Below the pieces are notes generated by a model. That model did no database searches. It was not told the DNA's origin and saw only the letters and a program-made list of their open reading frames with translations. A stretch of DNA of 64,000 nucleotides from Tribonema minus (taxonomy: Eukaryota > Sar > Xanthophyceae > Tribonematales > Tribonemataceae): positions 578,776-642,775 of the forward strand of contig JAFCMP010000540.1 of NCBI GenBank assembly GCA_017506865.1, read 5' to 3'. Of the stretch, positions 57,401 to 64,000 are shown piece by piece (position 1 is the first letter of the stretch; every line of letters begins with the position of its first letter). Made by a program: the position numbers and the translations under genes.

Positions 57401-60400
57401 GTATGCTACGCGCCACTGCTGCTGAGCAGTGTGCACTTGACGTGGGCGCTGCGTGTACCGCGGTAGCGGCCTGCACCAGCGAACCACTCTGACCAGCCAA
57501 CCAAGACGGGGGCGGGCAGTCAACTGAATGCCTCAACGTAGAGTCTGACCTACGCGGCAAACGTACCTGTTGTTCTGGCAGTGTGCACAGGCCCGAGGCC
57601 TCAATTGCCACGAACAAGTGAAATGCCATCTCTGGGATGAACAAGTCTGCAATGTAACGCCGTACATCACTACTGCATGCACTCGCCGGTAATTCATAAT
57701 AATACGTCATGAGCACTGCCATTTCCGCAAGCGACAGCAAGCGGGCAGATGCCACTGGACCAGCGTCTTTTGCATGTGCAACATAACTCGCAGTGGGCCT
57801 ACCAGGCAGTCTGCGCACTGGGCTAGGCAACAAGCCATCAGCATCCAAAACACCAGGGTGCTGAGCACTGCGTGGTTGCAAGAAGAATGTGCGTTCGGGG
57901 CAGCGCAAGCGAGAGCGAACAGATGTGGGTCTGCTGTGTAAACGCTTGGTATTTATTACCGCACCGAACCTCTGGAGTGCCTCACGTGAGGCCACCCCTG
58001 CTGGTACTATGACAATGTACACTCTCTGCCTCCTGCAAGGTACTTCAAACTCAGAAGCCTTTAACTTGGCAATGTACAGCATGTAACCAGCAGCCTTAAG
58101 AATGCGCACTGCGCGTGCAAACGCGCGTGACACTAGCACTCCGGGCACATTCTCGTACAACACCACTTGAAGCTTGGCTCGCACGATGAGCCGTGCGGCA
58201 TGAACCGTGCACTCGGCAGCTTCGCCCTCGACCCTCTTGCCCTCTGCCGAAAAATCTGTGCAGGGCGGGGAGATGGTGGTGATGTCAGGTTTCTCGTCAA
58301 GAAGACGTGCAACAACCTTCGCATCAGTCATGCATGCAGTCATTGTGGGCACTTCTGGATGAACTTCATACAGAGCCTCAATTGCCTTGACATTCTTGTC
58401 AACTGCAAGCACTGTGCGTGTTACAAAACCTGCTCTAGAGGTCAACTTACCCCCAGCTATGGCGCCTCCTAGCGCCCCACAGCAGATAGACGCGTGTTTG
58501 ATAACTCTGGGTGGTGGCTCTGGCCCACCCTCAATTGCCGCCATCTGCGCGCGCAAAGAGACATCGTAAACAGCGTCAGTGGCATGCTCAGCTACCTGTG
58601 CTGAACGTGCATCTGCTCTAACTGCACCAGGCAATTCACTGATTGCTGATGCTGAACTTGCAGCAGGCAAGTCACTTCCTACCAAGGCAGCAGACAACTG
58701 CAAGTGTGATTCACCTTGGCGGTGCTTTTCTGCCATCCTCTTTCGGTGCGCAATGCACTGAGGGCAGGTAGTCTTGTGCCGCATAAGTGTGTCCCAGTCT
58801 CCCTGGTTCACTCTGCAGCCAAGACACTTGAAGTTGCTCTGGGGCTTGGCTCCGCCGCCGCCATTATCGCCTGCAGAGCTAGCCTTGCCCTGCGGCGCGC
58901 GGTCGCTGACTCCAAGCTGGCGACGCTCGTTAGCGCTCAGCCCCGCCAACACAGCGCGAACAGCCGAAAGCTTATTCTTCTTTTTATAGCGATGGTCGTT
59001 ACTGACCACGCTCCACCCATCCTTGGCAGGGCGCTTGCCTGTGTCAGAGTAGGGGGGGGTTGAGATGTGTGCCGCGGCCATTGCAGACACAACATTTCGA
59101 GTCTCGCGCTCGTCAAAAGGCGCTGCCTGCCACTTCTGCTGGGCAGTTGCCACGACCTTGGGAAAAGCGGTGTTCTTTAGATCCCAGGTCTCATACATGC
59201 CGTTTACTTCTTGACGGCAGCATAATGGCAGTTCATGAACGAACTTCATACAAACAATTTGCTGGTTGTCCGCGCAGCCGGCGTCGTGCGCGGCTGCAAC
59301 TACCTCCCTGCCCCACACTTCGGGGCTGGTACCGGAGGTACGCGTGAGTTCATGATACTTTTGAAGTGCTATTTGCCTGGCAGATGTGCTATCGTACGCT
59401 GCCGTAAGGCATTGCACCATCTGCTCATAAGACAAATCACTAAACGCACGAGTTTCTAGCATTCCCGTGCGCTCATTGGTGACTGCGCTGGTCAGATCAG
59501 CGTACTGACTCTTGGTCAGACTCTGCAACAGCGCTTCTGAGTAGGCCGACTTGGGCACGCCACGCGTGTCGCAGCTACGCTCAAAAGCTCTAATGGAAGC
59601 TTCAAGCCTGCCTACTTGCGTTACAATGACGACGCCAGTGCCGCCGAAACCCCTCAAGTCAACTTTGGGTTTCCGCGCCGTCATGGCAACTGAGGAGTAC
59701 GAGGGTTCTACTGCCCCCGCAGTCCTAATGCTCTCACCTAGAGCCGATGCGCTGGTGGCTACGCCGGCCACTGCGCCATCTTCACGCGGACTCGCAGCTG
59801 CGCCGGCTGCGTCGTCGTCCGACGTGTCGGAGTGCCCGTCAGTGTTGAGGAACGGGTGCGTCACCAGGCTGCGCGGGTAAGTGTCCGCAGCTAGGCGCGC
59901 CTCCTCGGTGACCAGAGGCGTGTTCTCGAACTCCCTTAGCATTCGCCAGAGTTCCGCCTCCTCACCGTCGCCTGTGCCGAAGGCGAAGCGATGCCAACTA
60001 TTGGACCGCTTACGGTGTTTACCTATGGTCAGCAGCTCGCCGAACTGGCTAGCTTTGAAGTCATGACCACGTTTTTCCAGAAGTGCAACATTATGCTTGC
60101 GCACCTCTTCGGCCTGCTCCGCAGCGAACGTCCGCGCCATCGGCAGCAGTGAGTTCTTCACCATGTTCTTGCTCTCACTAGGAGCTCTGGTGACGCGAAG
60201 CTGGAGCTCGCCAAGGCGTTCGTAAAGGGCACGCTCGTGAATTTCGGCGAACGTTGCAGCCGTTTTGGCGGCCTTGGCAGCTCGCTGATGTGCCTCGACG
60301 CGAGCTTCGATGCCCTCACGCCACTGGTCATAAGCCTCATCTGTGCCCTCAGGATCAAAGGGCACACCACCCTCATCACCAGATGACTCAGAAGACTCGA

Positions 60401-61403
60401 GCAGTTGCCTAACTGCCCTCCGTCGCTCTGCCGCTTGTTGCTCAACTGGCTTTCGCGGTATGACGGGCGCGCTACGTGGCACAACTGGCGCACTTTGCAC
60501 GACTGGCACGCTACGTGGCACAACTGGCACACGCCGCGCCTTACCACTTGCACCCCGACGCGGCTGCGTCACAGGCGATTTATCTGAGGCTTCAGGGGCC
60601 CTCGCTGGTGCAGTATAGTATGTGGGAGCCACTAGCCTAGCTGATGGCTTGGAGCTCTGAGGCGTCGGAGCCGCCGGTGCTACTTCAGGCGCCGCAACTG
60701 GGACCCGTGCACCGCGCGTAACCGACGTCTTGGCCGGCTGACTGCGCGCGACCTTAGGTGGGGCCACCGCGGGCGCAACCAGTGCTGCAACTGGCACTGT
60801 GGACTTTGCAGGTGCTGGCGCCGCAGACTTCGCGGGCGCTGCCGGCACAGCTGGCGCGGCTACCGGCACAACTGGCGCGGTTGTTGCAGCTGCACGCGGT
60901 GTCTTGCGTGGGCTTTTCGTTGGTGCGAGTTTTTTCTCAACAGCTGCACGTGCAAAAGCTTCTTCGCCTTCTGCTACCTGGGCTTCGCTAAGCATAATGC
61001 CCATTGCTGCAAGCTGTTCTCTTTTCTGCCTCAAACGTAACTGCCTTGCCACTATGGCTTCGGCTTCTGAGCCGCCACCGCCGGGCTCGTCGCTGGACTC
61101 AGCGAAATTACGTATAAAAGGAGGTGCGGCACCAGTGACTACTGATTCTGTGGACCGTACCGAGGCAGACGTGTCGGGCGCGCTGGCACCGACCTGGCTG
61201 GGTTGTGCGGACGCTGCCGCGGGCCGGGGAGGGGGGCGTGACGGCTTGTCACCCGAGCTTGGTGCGGGGCGCGTAGCGGAGCGCTGACCGCCCTTGTTGC
61301 TCTTAGCAGCAGTGCTGCCAGCAGGCCTAGCACCGCCACTAACACCTCCGCTGCGGCTTGACCCACTCGTTGGCTTCTTGGAGCCATGGTCAGTCTTGAC
61401 CAT
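51405..61403 (-). CDS. Gag-methyltransferase-Pol polyprotein (3332 aa)
   Basis: One uninterrupted frame. Residues 1 to about 850: Gag-like, with a Pro/Ala-rich basic N terminus. About 856-882: Cys/His cluster (CLGC...H...CPQC), not the usual CCHC knuckle. About 968-1268: C5-cytosine methyltransferase with motif I-like SICCGALGG, SPPC with catalytic Cys1048, ENVPG (Glu1084), CRRQRVY (Gln1126) and motif IX-like RLLSLAEMAVL; motif X is divergent (ADLFIPEMAF). About 1552: aspartic protease VDCGAT. About 1930-2150: reverse transcriptase with YIDD at 2079-2082. About 2233: RNase H TDAS. About 2679-2718: HHCC zinc site. Asp2747, Asp2807 and Glu2843: DD35E integrase core. About 2978-3010: GPY/F-like. 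About 3048-3083: chromodomain-like (YRVLDRQ...PEDD). About 3152-3182 and 3255-3300: Tudor-like strands. All key catalytic residues are present. Processing into separate proteins is assumed. Confidence 0.95.
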   Translation of the reverse strand: MVKTDHGSKKPTSGSSRSGGVSGGARPAGSTAAKSNKGGQRSATRPAPSSGDKPSRPPPRPAAASAQPSQVGASAPDTSASVRSTESVVTGAAPPFIRNFAESSDEPGGGGSEAEAIVARQLRLRQKREQLAAMGIMLSEAQVAEGEEAFARAAVEKKLAPTKSPRKTPRAAATTAPVVPVAAPAVPAAPAKSAAPAPAKSTVPVAALVAPAVAPPKVARSQPAKTSVTRGARVPVAAPEVAPAAPTPQSSKPSARLVAPTYYTAPARAPEASDKSPVTQPRRGASGKARRVPVVPRSVPVVQSAPVVPRSAPVIPRKPVEQQAAERRRAVRQLLESSESSGDEGGVPFDPEGTDEAYDQWREGIEARVEAHQRAAKAAKTAATFAEIHERALYERLGELQLRVTRAPSESKNMVKNSLLPMARTFAAEQAEEVRKHNVALLEKRGHDFKASQFGELLTIGKHRKRSNSWHRFAFGTGDGEEAELWRMLREFENTPLVTEEARLAADTYPRSLVTHPFLNTDGHSDTSDDDAAGAAASPREDGAVAGVATSASALGESIRTAGAVEPSYSSVAMTARKPKVDLRGFGGTGVVIVTQVGRLEASIRAFERSCDTRGVPKSAYSEALLQSLTKSQYADLTSAVTNERTGMLETRAFSDLSYEQMVQCLTAAYDSTSARQIALQKYHELTRTSGTSPEVWGREVVAAAHDAGCADNQQIVCMKFVHELPLCCRQEVNGMYETWDLKNTAFPKVVATAQQKWQAAPFDERETRNVVSAMAAAHISTPPYSDTGKRPAKDGWSVVSNDHRYKKKNKLSAVRAVLAGLSANERRQLGVSDRAPQGKASSAGDNGGGGAKPQSNFKCLGCRVNQGDWDTLMRHKTTCPQCIAHRKRMAEKHRQGESHLQLSAALVGSDLPAASSASAISELPGAVRADARSAQVAEHATDAVYDVSLRAQMAAIEGGPEPPPRVIKHASICCGALGGAIAGGKLTSRAGFVTRTVLAVDKNVKAIEALYEVHPEVPTMTACMTDAKVVARLLDEKPDITTISPPCTDFSAEGKRVEGEAAECTVHAARLIVRAKLQVVLYENVPGVLVSRAFARAVRILKAAGYMLYIAKLKASEFEVPCRRQRVYIVIVPAGVASREALQRFGAVINTKRLHSRPTSVRSRLRCPERTFFLQPRSAQHPGVLDADGLLPSPVRRLPGRPTASYVAHAKDAGPVASARLLSLAEMAVLMTYYYELPASACSSDVRRYIADLFIPEMAFHLFVAIEASGLCTLPEQQVRLPRRSDSTLRHSVDCPPPSWLAGQSGSLVQAATAVHAAPTSSAHCSAAVARSIHAKAHDAGYAEVPIIPMRSAWEEPEVDLAVVQPGMADIVEVDDSDSGSDSEWDSQSVMSVCSSADDMDIDTEISAPPIAAAAARKKLGGGTDPRLAPGELKAALRRAGLDAQSLGILDHVPGVSKLDTAPPVSVAETIKNLTEEITKPREPVKLPHVDLAVGSPEPSSVERSKSEAPVEYIRPVAGVVPPGQMFVSASLRVQSNSQTPKELYVRAMVDCGATVTIMGKRIADKLPNSYVCTPQQGDYTEILLADGKTSLQISGVVNAWLRFKNKMFLHKFYVVNAPMDVLLGTDFFAPHGSVISYHGGSPAFFPGGLKGVAIRPMHDKNRADNANARAAALASCKGNGSAESTEAPDKPQQCSARMAYNTVLAPSSETIVELTLLPKPKRVQPYEALLIPEETVTTEMMRGKGVKANITALTVNASGTIYATLSNTSMYPVYVRRNTYWGKVTPIKADDLLEVQTATQQALEAKLLVIAAKRHSENAKLVAELAASIGKTAKEVAQEVQRLADLSQRHNDQLENCTDAELEEILVKDGRLAPHLQGRGKDGVLLKRKALDMLKKHRNVFAKDPKNPRVTQHFEIDVDTQTAEPVADKARHWAFKEAEYIMKQIQMTAKRQQIEPSASAWASNPVLVVQGDKIRFCIDFRKLNAVTKRDSHGLGNMDDMMRAVQGARILSSLDLAAGYHQIPLAKTAKAKTAFRAPDGSLWHYKVAPFGLVNLPAQFTRLMHQVLGDALGSHALVYIDDVLVYGTDIEEHIEQLDDVLGRIGAAGMSVSRPKCQLFQAEVKFLGHIVGAAGTRPDPDKVKAMLDMSPPLKGGVPDKQLVQVVMGVFNYYRRYVPDFGAISEPIVALTKNKAVMVWGSAQERAFKRLKSAMCDSRIVMHPDFSLPFVLYTDASKTATAGVLTQFRPVSEVERATAGQPYAHTGRRRIAEGEEVREVVVGYFSKLNSEPDAKLGATAVECLAVVLALNHFRPYIWGNPVTVVTDAAALRWLLTLQDYNGKLLRWAMRIQEYDVTIQHRPGKRNANADAPSRLPQQAELDAERSTEPADEQWPDAVPSMDAPPSGVRFADEATRAHKVADVNSCRGYTADARYGPAFKFNEAVAISGAVAARLAALTVELTQLLDRRLDDSTVEEAEVDEVEINTAYAEPVNKYTGSWEHSQAQRLLRQIACDRRRSISSKRAKCSVTTAQPAADSLEEGEIPEVEAAADADEADEPPDGEAVLGKRKKTLPRPEVVQLLKRVAEGDSPATPAMLSRAAFLEVQKADGFCQAVSKMLIEGDIPEGAELAAHVLAQREQYTIEEDGLLVHSSTSHPKRGMVLLQWVVPVVLRTLVMRLGHDDASAMHCGIGATHTRIFERYFWPSMGADIRTYVQSCMTCLERKRASSTQYRQWLAEPVRMWQRLNIDITEPGIQSTAGHRYVLTIVEARSGFVWLSAMHGQGTRDVTPHLMTVFLEIGALVEELCSDKGKVFLGNVVTDLCKAFKVKRIETSAYHPQTNGVAEHANGRAKKALASWVSAQQTNWHEGLELVQFVLRTTPRGETGLTPFFCVYGREASLPHDAFMHEDGSRKLDLHEEIEHKLDMLELADKVVSKALQVRAQKITKRNEAIKRAVKFTVGDYVMIRLPRQRDRSAALDARYVGPWQIEARTGESGLSFICRMMGRRVRHTTAHVENMKPFHMRPSAMLEPGVHAMLSPRQVEELADGEKLYRVLDRQAGPNGSWQYKWQSIDGKSHAWVPEDDMLQEVTPWTLDAFHALYELRNEGRLPAYAIRPTPKEDAGMRRESALQLYPIGTALVREHRTVVGGPITYVWGAVKNFVSPYWRIRYEDGEWEQMTRTQVKSAIQLAEAVRDKAKRLQAQSAPDSASSASPNSQVTRGLPSSQTSSEASSAQDSAQPQISLVRLPKLPSDFGSDFEGEVIWYHFPTGWSRGVLGEFYPARSQFTFDVLFDGEKTVRRMRLRPGDYRTPKDSPYSSWNVLAARSISSEESAK

Positions 61404-62389
61404 TTATGGTGTATCCTGCACACGATTCACGCGCATGAAGCTGAGTGCGACGACAAAACCATGATTTTAAATTGTCAGCGCACGAGCCGTCTATGCCCCG
61501 CACGCCTCTGCACGAGGTCTGATGCTACTAGGGCACTCTGAACTGCAAGCCAGCCAGTTTGACATAGCAGTTGTACAGATCGACCGCGTTGTCAATTCTG
61601 CAACACAATTGCGGCCGTACAATCATGAAGCAAAATTGCATCGCTTTGCTCTCAAGCTAGACTCCTCTCCCCCTTCTTTGCAAAAAGCTAGTCATATCAG
61701 CTTTAGAGCAAATTACTAAGGAAGAGCATGCGGTAGGGTTTTTATTCTAGTCATAGGCAACCGTTACAGCCAGAAAAGTGGCAGCGCATGCCCCTTTGTG
61801 CGTTTATTCTCGAGACTTCTCGAGTGCAACCACTTAACACTGTCTATGACAAGTCACTACCGTTTCTGTGACTTCTGATACACAAGCTATCACGTGTCCC
61901 CCCTAAAGGATCTCCGCGCGTTCTCCGGGAGACTCTGGTGCGTTCGTGACGTGATAGTGTACGGCGCGCAAGCTGGTGTACACAGCGCGCTACCGCACGG
62001 GTCTACCCTCGATGTCCTATATGGGTCCACGTGACCACGTTCATCAACCACAGATGAGCCGCAGAATAAGGCCAGCTAAATGAAGTTGCATGTTCATTGC
62101 TGCTCAGACCCGTGCAGCACGCACTGCGTCGTTGACATTAAGGGGGCGGGTCACGACGTAGCGGTGCACCACTACGCCGCCCCGTCATAAGCGTTCTAGT
62201 GCAGGAACCTAGCGTGATTAACGTTTAACTCGCTTCCCACGGCTGTTCTTTACGTATTGCTTTACGTAATCTGGGTCCTCGAAAGGCTTTGACACGATTC
62301 GAGCAGTGATACATTGAACAGCGATCACCACGCTGCTGCCCTTGCGGGCGGGGTTAGCACGAGGTAAGGACTGTCTTCGGGTGCCAAAT
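61404..62389 (-). other. Untranslated leader of the retrotransposon
   Basis: About 970 bases between PBS and the Gag start contain no long frame on the element strand, except a short ORF that begins inside the 5' LTR (62460-62218). It would hold packaging signals. At its right edge the LTR carries an AAG/GTAAGC donor-like site near 62402-62407. Confidence 0.6.
62371..62386 (-). other. Primer binding site (PBS)
   Basis: Three bases inside the 5' LTR the element strand reads TGGCACCCGAAGACAG. It starts with TGG, the complement of a tRNA 3' CCA. I cannot tell which tRNA without the host tRNA set. Confidence 0.75.
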
Positions 62390-62802
62390 TGAAGCGGCTT
62401 ACCTTGTGATGCTGTCATGAATGCAAACAAGCAAGCTGGAAGAGCAAAACAAGTAGACACGCTTCAGAGAACTCAAATGAAATGTTATGCGAAAGGAAAC
62501 GCGATGCGCTTACCGGATATTTTATTCTGCTGCTGAGAGACGGAAGGCTTGGGGCTGGACGATGGCTGGCACAGCAAGGTTCGGGCTTGCTGTTTGCAGG
62601 GGAGGTTCTGATGCTGTGCATACTACTTTGATGTGCCCTTTGGCATGTGACCCAACTAGTTGCACCTGCCTTCAACTAAGGTCAGGCCAGCTCTCAATCA
62701 CATGTCAAGGTCTACACCGACTACACAGGTCTACTGAGACCTGTGCCAACCTGTGAGGTGTAACTGCCTGTAACTGTCTGAATACACCCCCAAGCCGTAT
62801 CA
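62390..62802 (-). repeat. 5' LTR of the retrotransposon
   Basis: A 413-bp copy identical to the 3' LTR. It should carry the element promoter. TGTGCAT- and TTTTATT-like A/T-rich spots exist but no TATA box is clear enough to call. Confidence 0.95.
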
Positions 62803-63166
62803 TTGCGAGCGTCACGAATGCTCCAATCAAAGATAGCCATGCTGCTGTTGGGGATGCGGATGGACGCAAAATGGCAAGCACTACGATTGGTCTGACAGTC
62901 AGTCAGCCTGGACTCTGGACGAAGCGCTCGAAGGGCGCACCGTTGCAGCTACATACACCAGAGACGTCGACACATTCAGCTGAGGAGAGTGTTGGAGATT
63001 AGGGTTAGGGTTATTTACATTTTCTAAAAGTGAGTGAACTCTCAAAGTTCGCCCGACGAATTCAGCGTGATTTTGAGCGACCCTCCAGAGACCACAACGT
63101 ATATCCTTTTGCATGAGGTGAGACCAGAGGCACTGTTAGCCTGCTGCCGTAGAGTCCTATTGCGTC
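62803..63166. other. 5' flank of the phosphatase gene
   Basis: It has the TTGC target duplication at its left edge and a short ATTAGGGTTAGGGTTA tract at 62998-63013. No other frame of note. The retrotransposon inserted about 360 bp upstream of the phosphatase start codon and points away from it. Confidence 0.5.
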
Positions 63167-64000
63167 ATGCCTCCCGTGGAGCAGCCGGAGGGGCCCATGG
63201 AGACAGCTGCAGCAGCGCCGAAGGAAGCTACTGCCCAAAGTGCCTCGACCGCAGCAGCGCCTGCAGGCCCGACGCTCAGCGACTACGAGGCCCTGAAGAG
63301 GGAGAATGCGGCGCTGCGCAGCGAGCTAACTCGCCTGCAGGAGGGCACCAAGCGCAAGCACAAGGTGGTTAAGACCACACTGGGCTCGAAGATGTCCCAC
63401 CACGTCGTAAGCCATCAGGGCAAAATCAGCCGTCGACACATGCGAGGGACGGCGAGCAGCATGGCGTCCGCGGAGATACTGGCGGGCCTGTTCACTCCCC
63501 GAGAAACAGTACCCGAGAGGCTGCTGGAGCGGCTAGATGACCCCTCCTCTCATGTGGCGTACTTCAGGGGCAAGCAATTTGCCCTCGACCTGATGTCTCT
63601 ATGCGAGCAAGGCCAGGAGCTCTTCGAGAAGGAGTCGCGGTGCCTGCACATCCAGTCCCCCTGTCACGTCTTCGGCGACATCCACGGCAATCTCGACGAC
63701 CTCCACTTCTTCGGGGAGAACGTCTGGTCCAAGGGCATACGCCTCACCCCAGGGCGCCTCCTCTTCCTAGGTGACTATGTCGACAGAGGCATGTTCTCAC
63801 TGGAGTGCGTGGCGTACCTGCTCGCCATGAAAGTGCTGGCGCCGGCAAAGGTGTTTCTGCTGCGCGGTAATCACGAGCTCAGGGACGTCAACTCGTGGGA
63901 GGACTATTACGGGGAGGGCTCGTTCCTCACGCAATGCAAGGACCGATTCGGAGCGGAGAGGGGAGCCTATTTGTGGGAGGTGGTGAACCAGCTTTTTGAC
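63167..64000 (+). CDS. PPP-family Ser/Thr protein phosphatase, N-terminal 278 residues
   Basis: An open frame from ATG at 63167 to the window end without an intron. Residues about 1-65 are Ala/Glu-rich with a leucine-zipper-like helix ([20 protein letters not shown]), absent from PP1/PP2A catalytic subunits. Then follows a PPP catalytic domain with the metal-binding signatures GDIHGN (about 170), GDYVDRG (about 202) and RGNHE (about 233). It removes phosphate from Ser/Thr residues using two metal ions. Between RGNHE and the window end the sequence ([18 protein letters not shown]) is unlike canonical PP1 (NRIYGFYDECKRRY), so this is a divergent protist branch. The last metal ligands and the C terminus lie outside. 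The first Met fits, since only short upstream frames precede it. Confidence 0.92.
   Translation, partial: MPPVEQPEGPMETAAAAPKEATAQSASTAAAPAGPTLSDYEALKRENAALRSELTRLQEGTKRKHKVVKTTLGSKMSHHVVSHQGKISRRHMRGTASSMASAEILAGLFTPRETVPERLLERLDDPSSHVAYFRGKQFALDLMSLCEQGQELFEKESRCLHIQSPCHVFGDIHGNLDDLHFFGENVWSKGIRLTPGRLLFLGDYVDRGMFSLECVAYLLAMKVLAPAKVFLLRGNHELRDVNSWEDYYGEGSFLTQCKDRFGAERGAYLWEVVNQLFD

Larger units (their letters stand above)
50751..62802 (-). mobile_element. Complete Ty3/gypsy-type LTR retrotransposon with DNA methyltransferase domain
   Basis: The element is 12,052 bp with 413-bp LTRs (TG...CA) and TTGC directly outside both ends (50747-50750 and 62803-62806) as a 4-bp target duplication. On the minus strand the order is 5' LTR (62802-62390), PBS, about 970-bp leader, one 3332-codon ORF (61403-51405), PPT, 3' LTR (51163-50751). 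The pol order protease, RT, RNase H, integrase marks it as Ty3/gypsy-like. The two LTRs read identical base for base and the ORF has no stop or frameshift, so the insertion is recent and may still be active. It sits between the desaturase upstream region and the phosphatase gene. Confidence 0.96.

Noticed and set aside
56568-61287. Plus-strand frames opposite the retrotransposon ORF
   Set aside because: They are short shadows of the 3332-codon frame with no known domains.
1-64000. tRNA or rRNA genes
   Set aside because: I looked for clover-leaf-like A and B boxes and conserved rRNA blocks and found none that I could support by eye.

Overview
The window is nuclear DNA of a photosynthetic eukaryote, most likely a stramenopile (ochrophyte) alga. 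The genes have GT-AG introns, and two of them (a fatty-acid desaturase and a nuclease-fold protein) start with a signal peptide followed by an ASAFAP-like motif (AAAFAP, ACAFTA). That motif is the hallmark of import into a complex red-lineage plastid. Glutamine/CAG-rich proteins, long G or C homopolymers, minisatellites and short interstitial TTAGGG tracts also occur. I cannot name the species from the sequence alone.

Layout. 1-1574 (-): N-terminal part of a MAP3K-like kinase. 3361-6815 (-): three-exon Rab-type GTPase with a long N-terminal extension. 8216-16298 (-): five-exon three-repeat MYB protein fused to a very long Q-rich tail. 18633-23746 (-): six-exon LCL3-type staphylococcal-nuclease-fold protein with a plastid-type leader. 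23747-29440: repeat-rich, with a possible weak gene on +. 29441-31174 (-): intronless leucine-rich-repeat protein. 31471-32507: a coiled-coil/nuclease-like ORF abutting an antisense ankyrin-like fragment. 32550-42373 (+): RNI-type LRR gene with at least 13 exons. 44129-49214 (-): six-exon plastid-targeted delta-12-type desaturase. 49885-50461: tandem dispersed repeat. 50751-62802 (-): complete LTR retrotransposon. 63167-64000 (+): start of a PPP-family phosphatase, cut by the window end.

Two things stand out. First, the Ty3/gypsy-type element has 413-bp LTRs that look identical, a 4-bp target duplication, PBS and PPT. Its single unbroken 3332-codon ORF carries a C5-cytosine DNA methyltransferase domain between Gag and protease, and chromodomain-like and Tudor-like segments after the integrase. 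It looks young and could encode both writing and reading of chromatin marks. Second, many host introns carry diverged tandem copies ('echoes') of the neighbouring exon edge including its splice site. These appear in at least four unrelated genes, beside acceptors and beside donors, so the process appears genome-wide rather than locus-specific.

Exon coordinates were worked out by hand from GT-AG sites, reading-frame continuity and knowledge of the families. Where phases did not close I say so.
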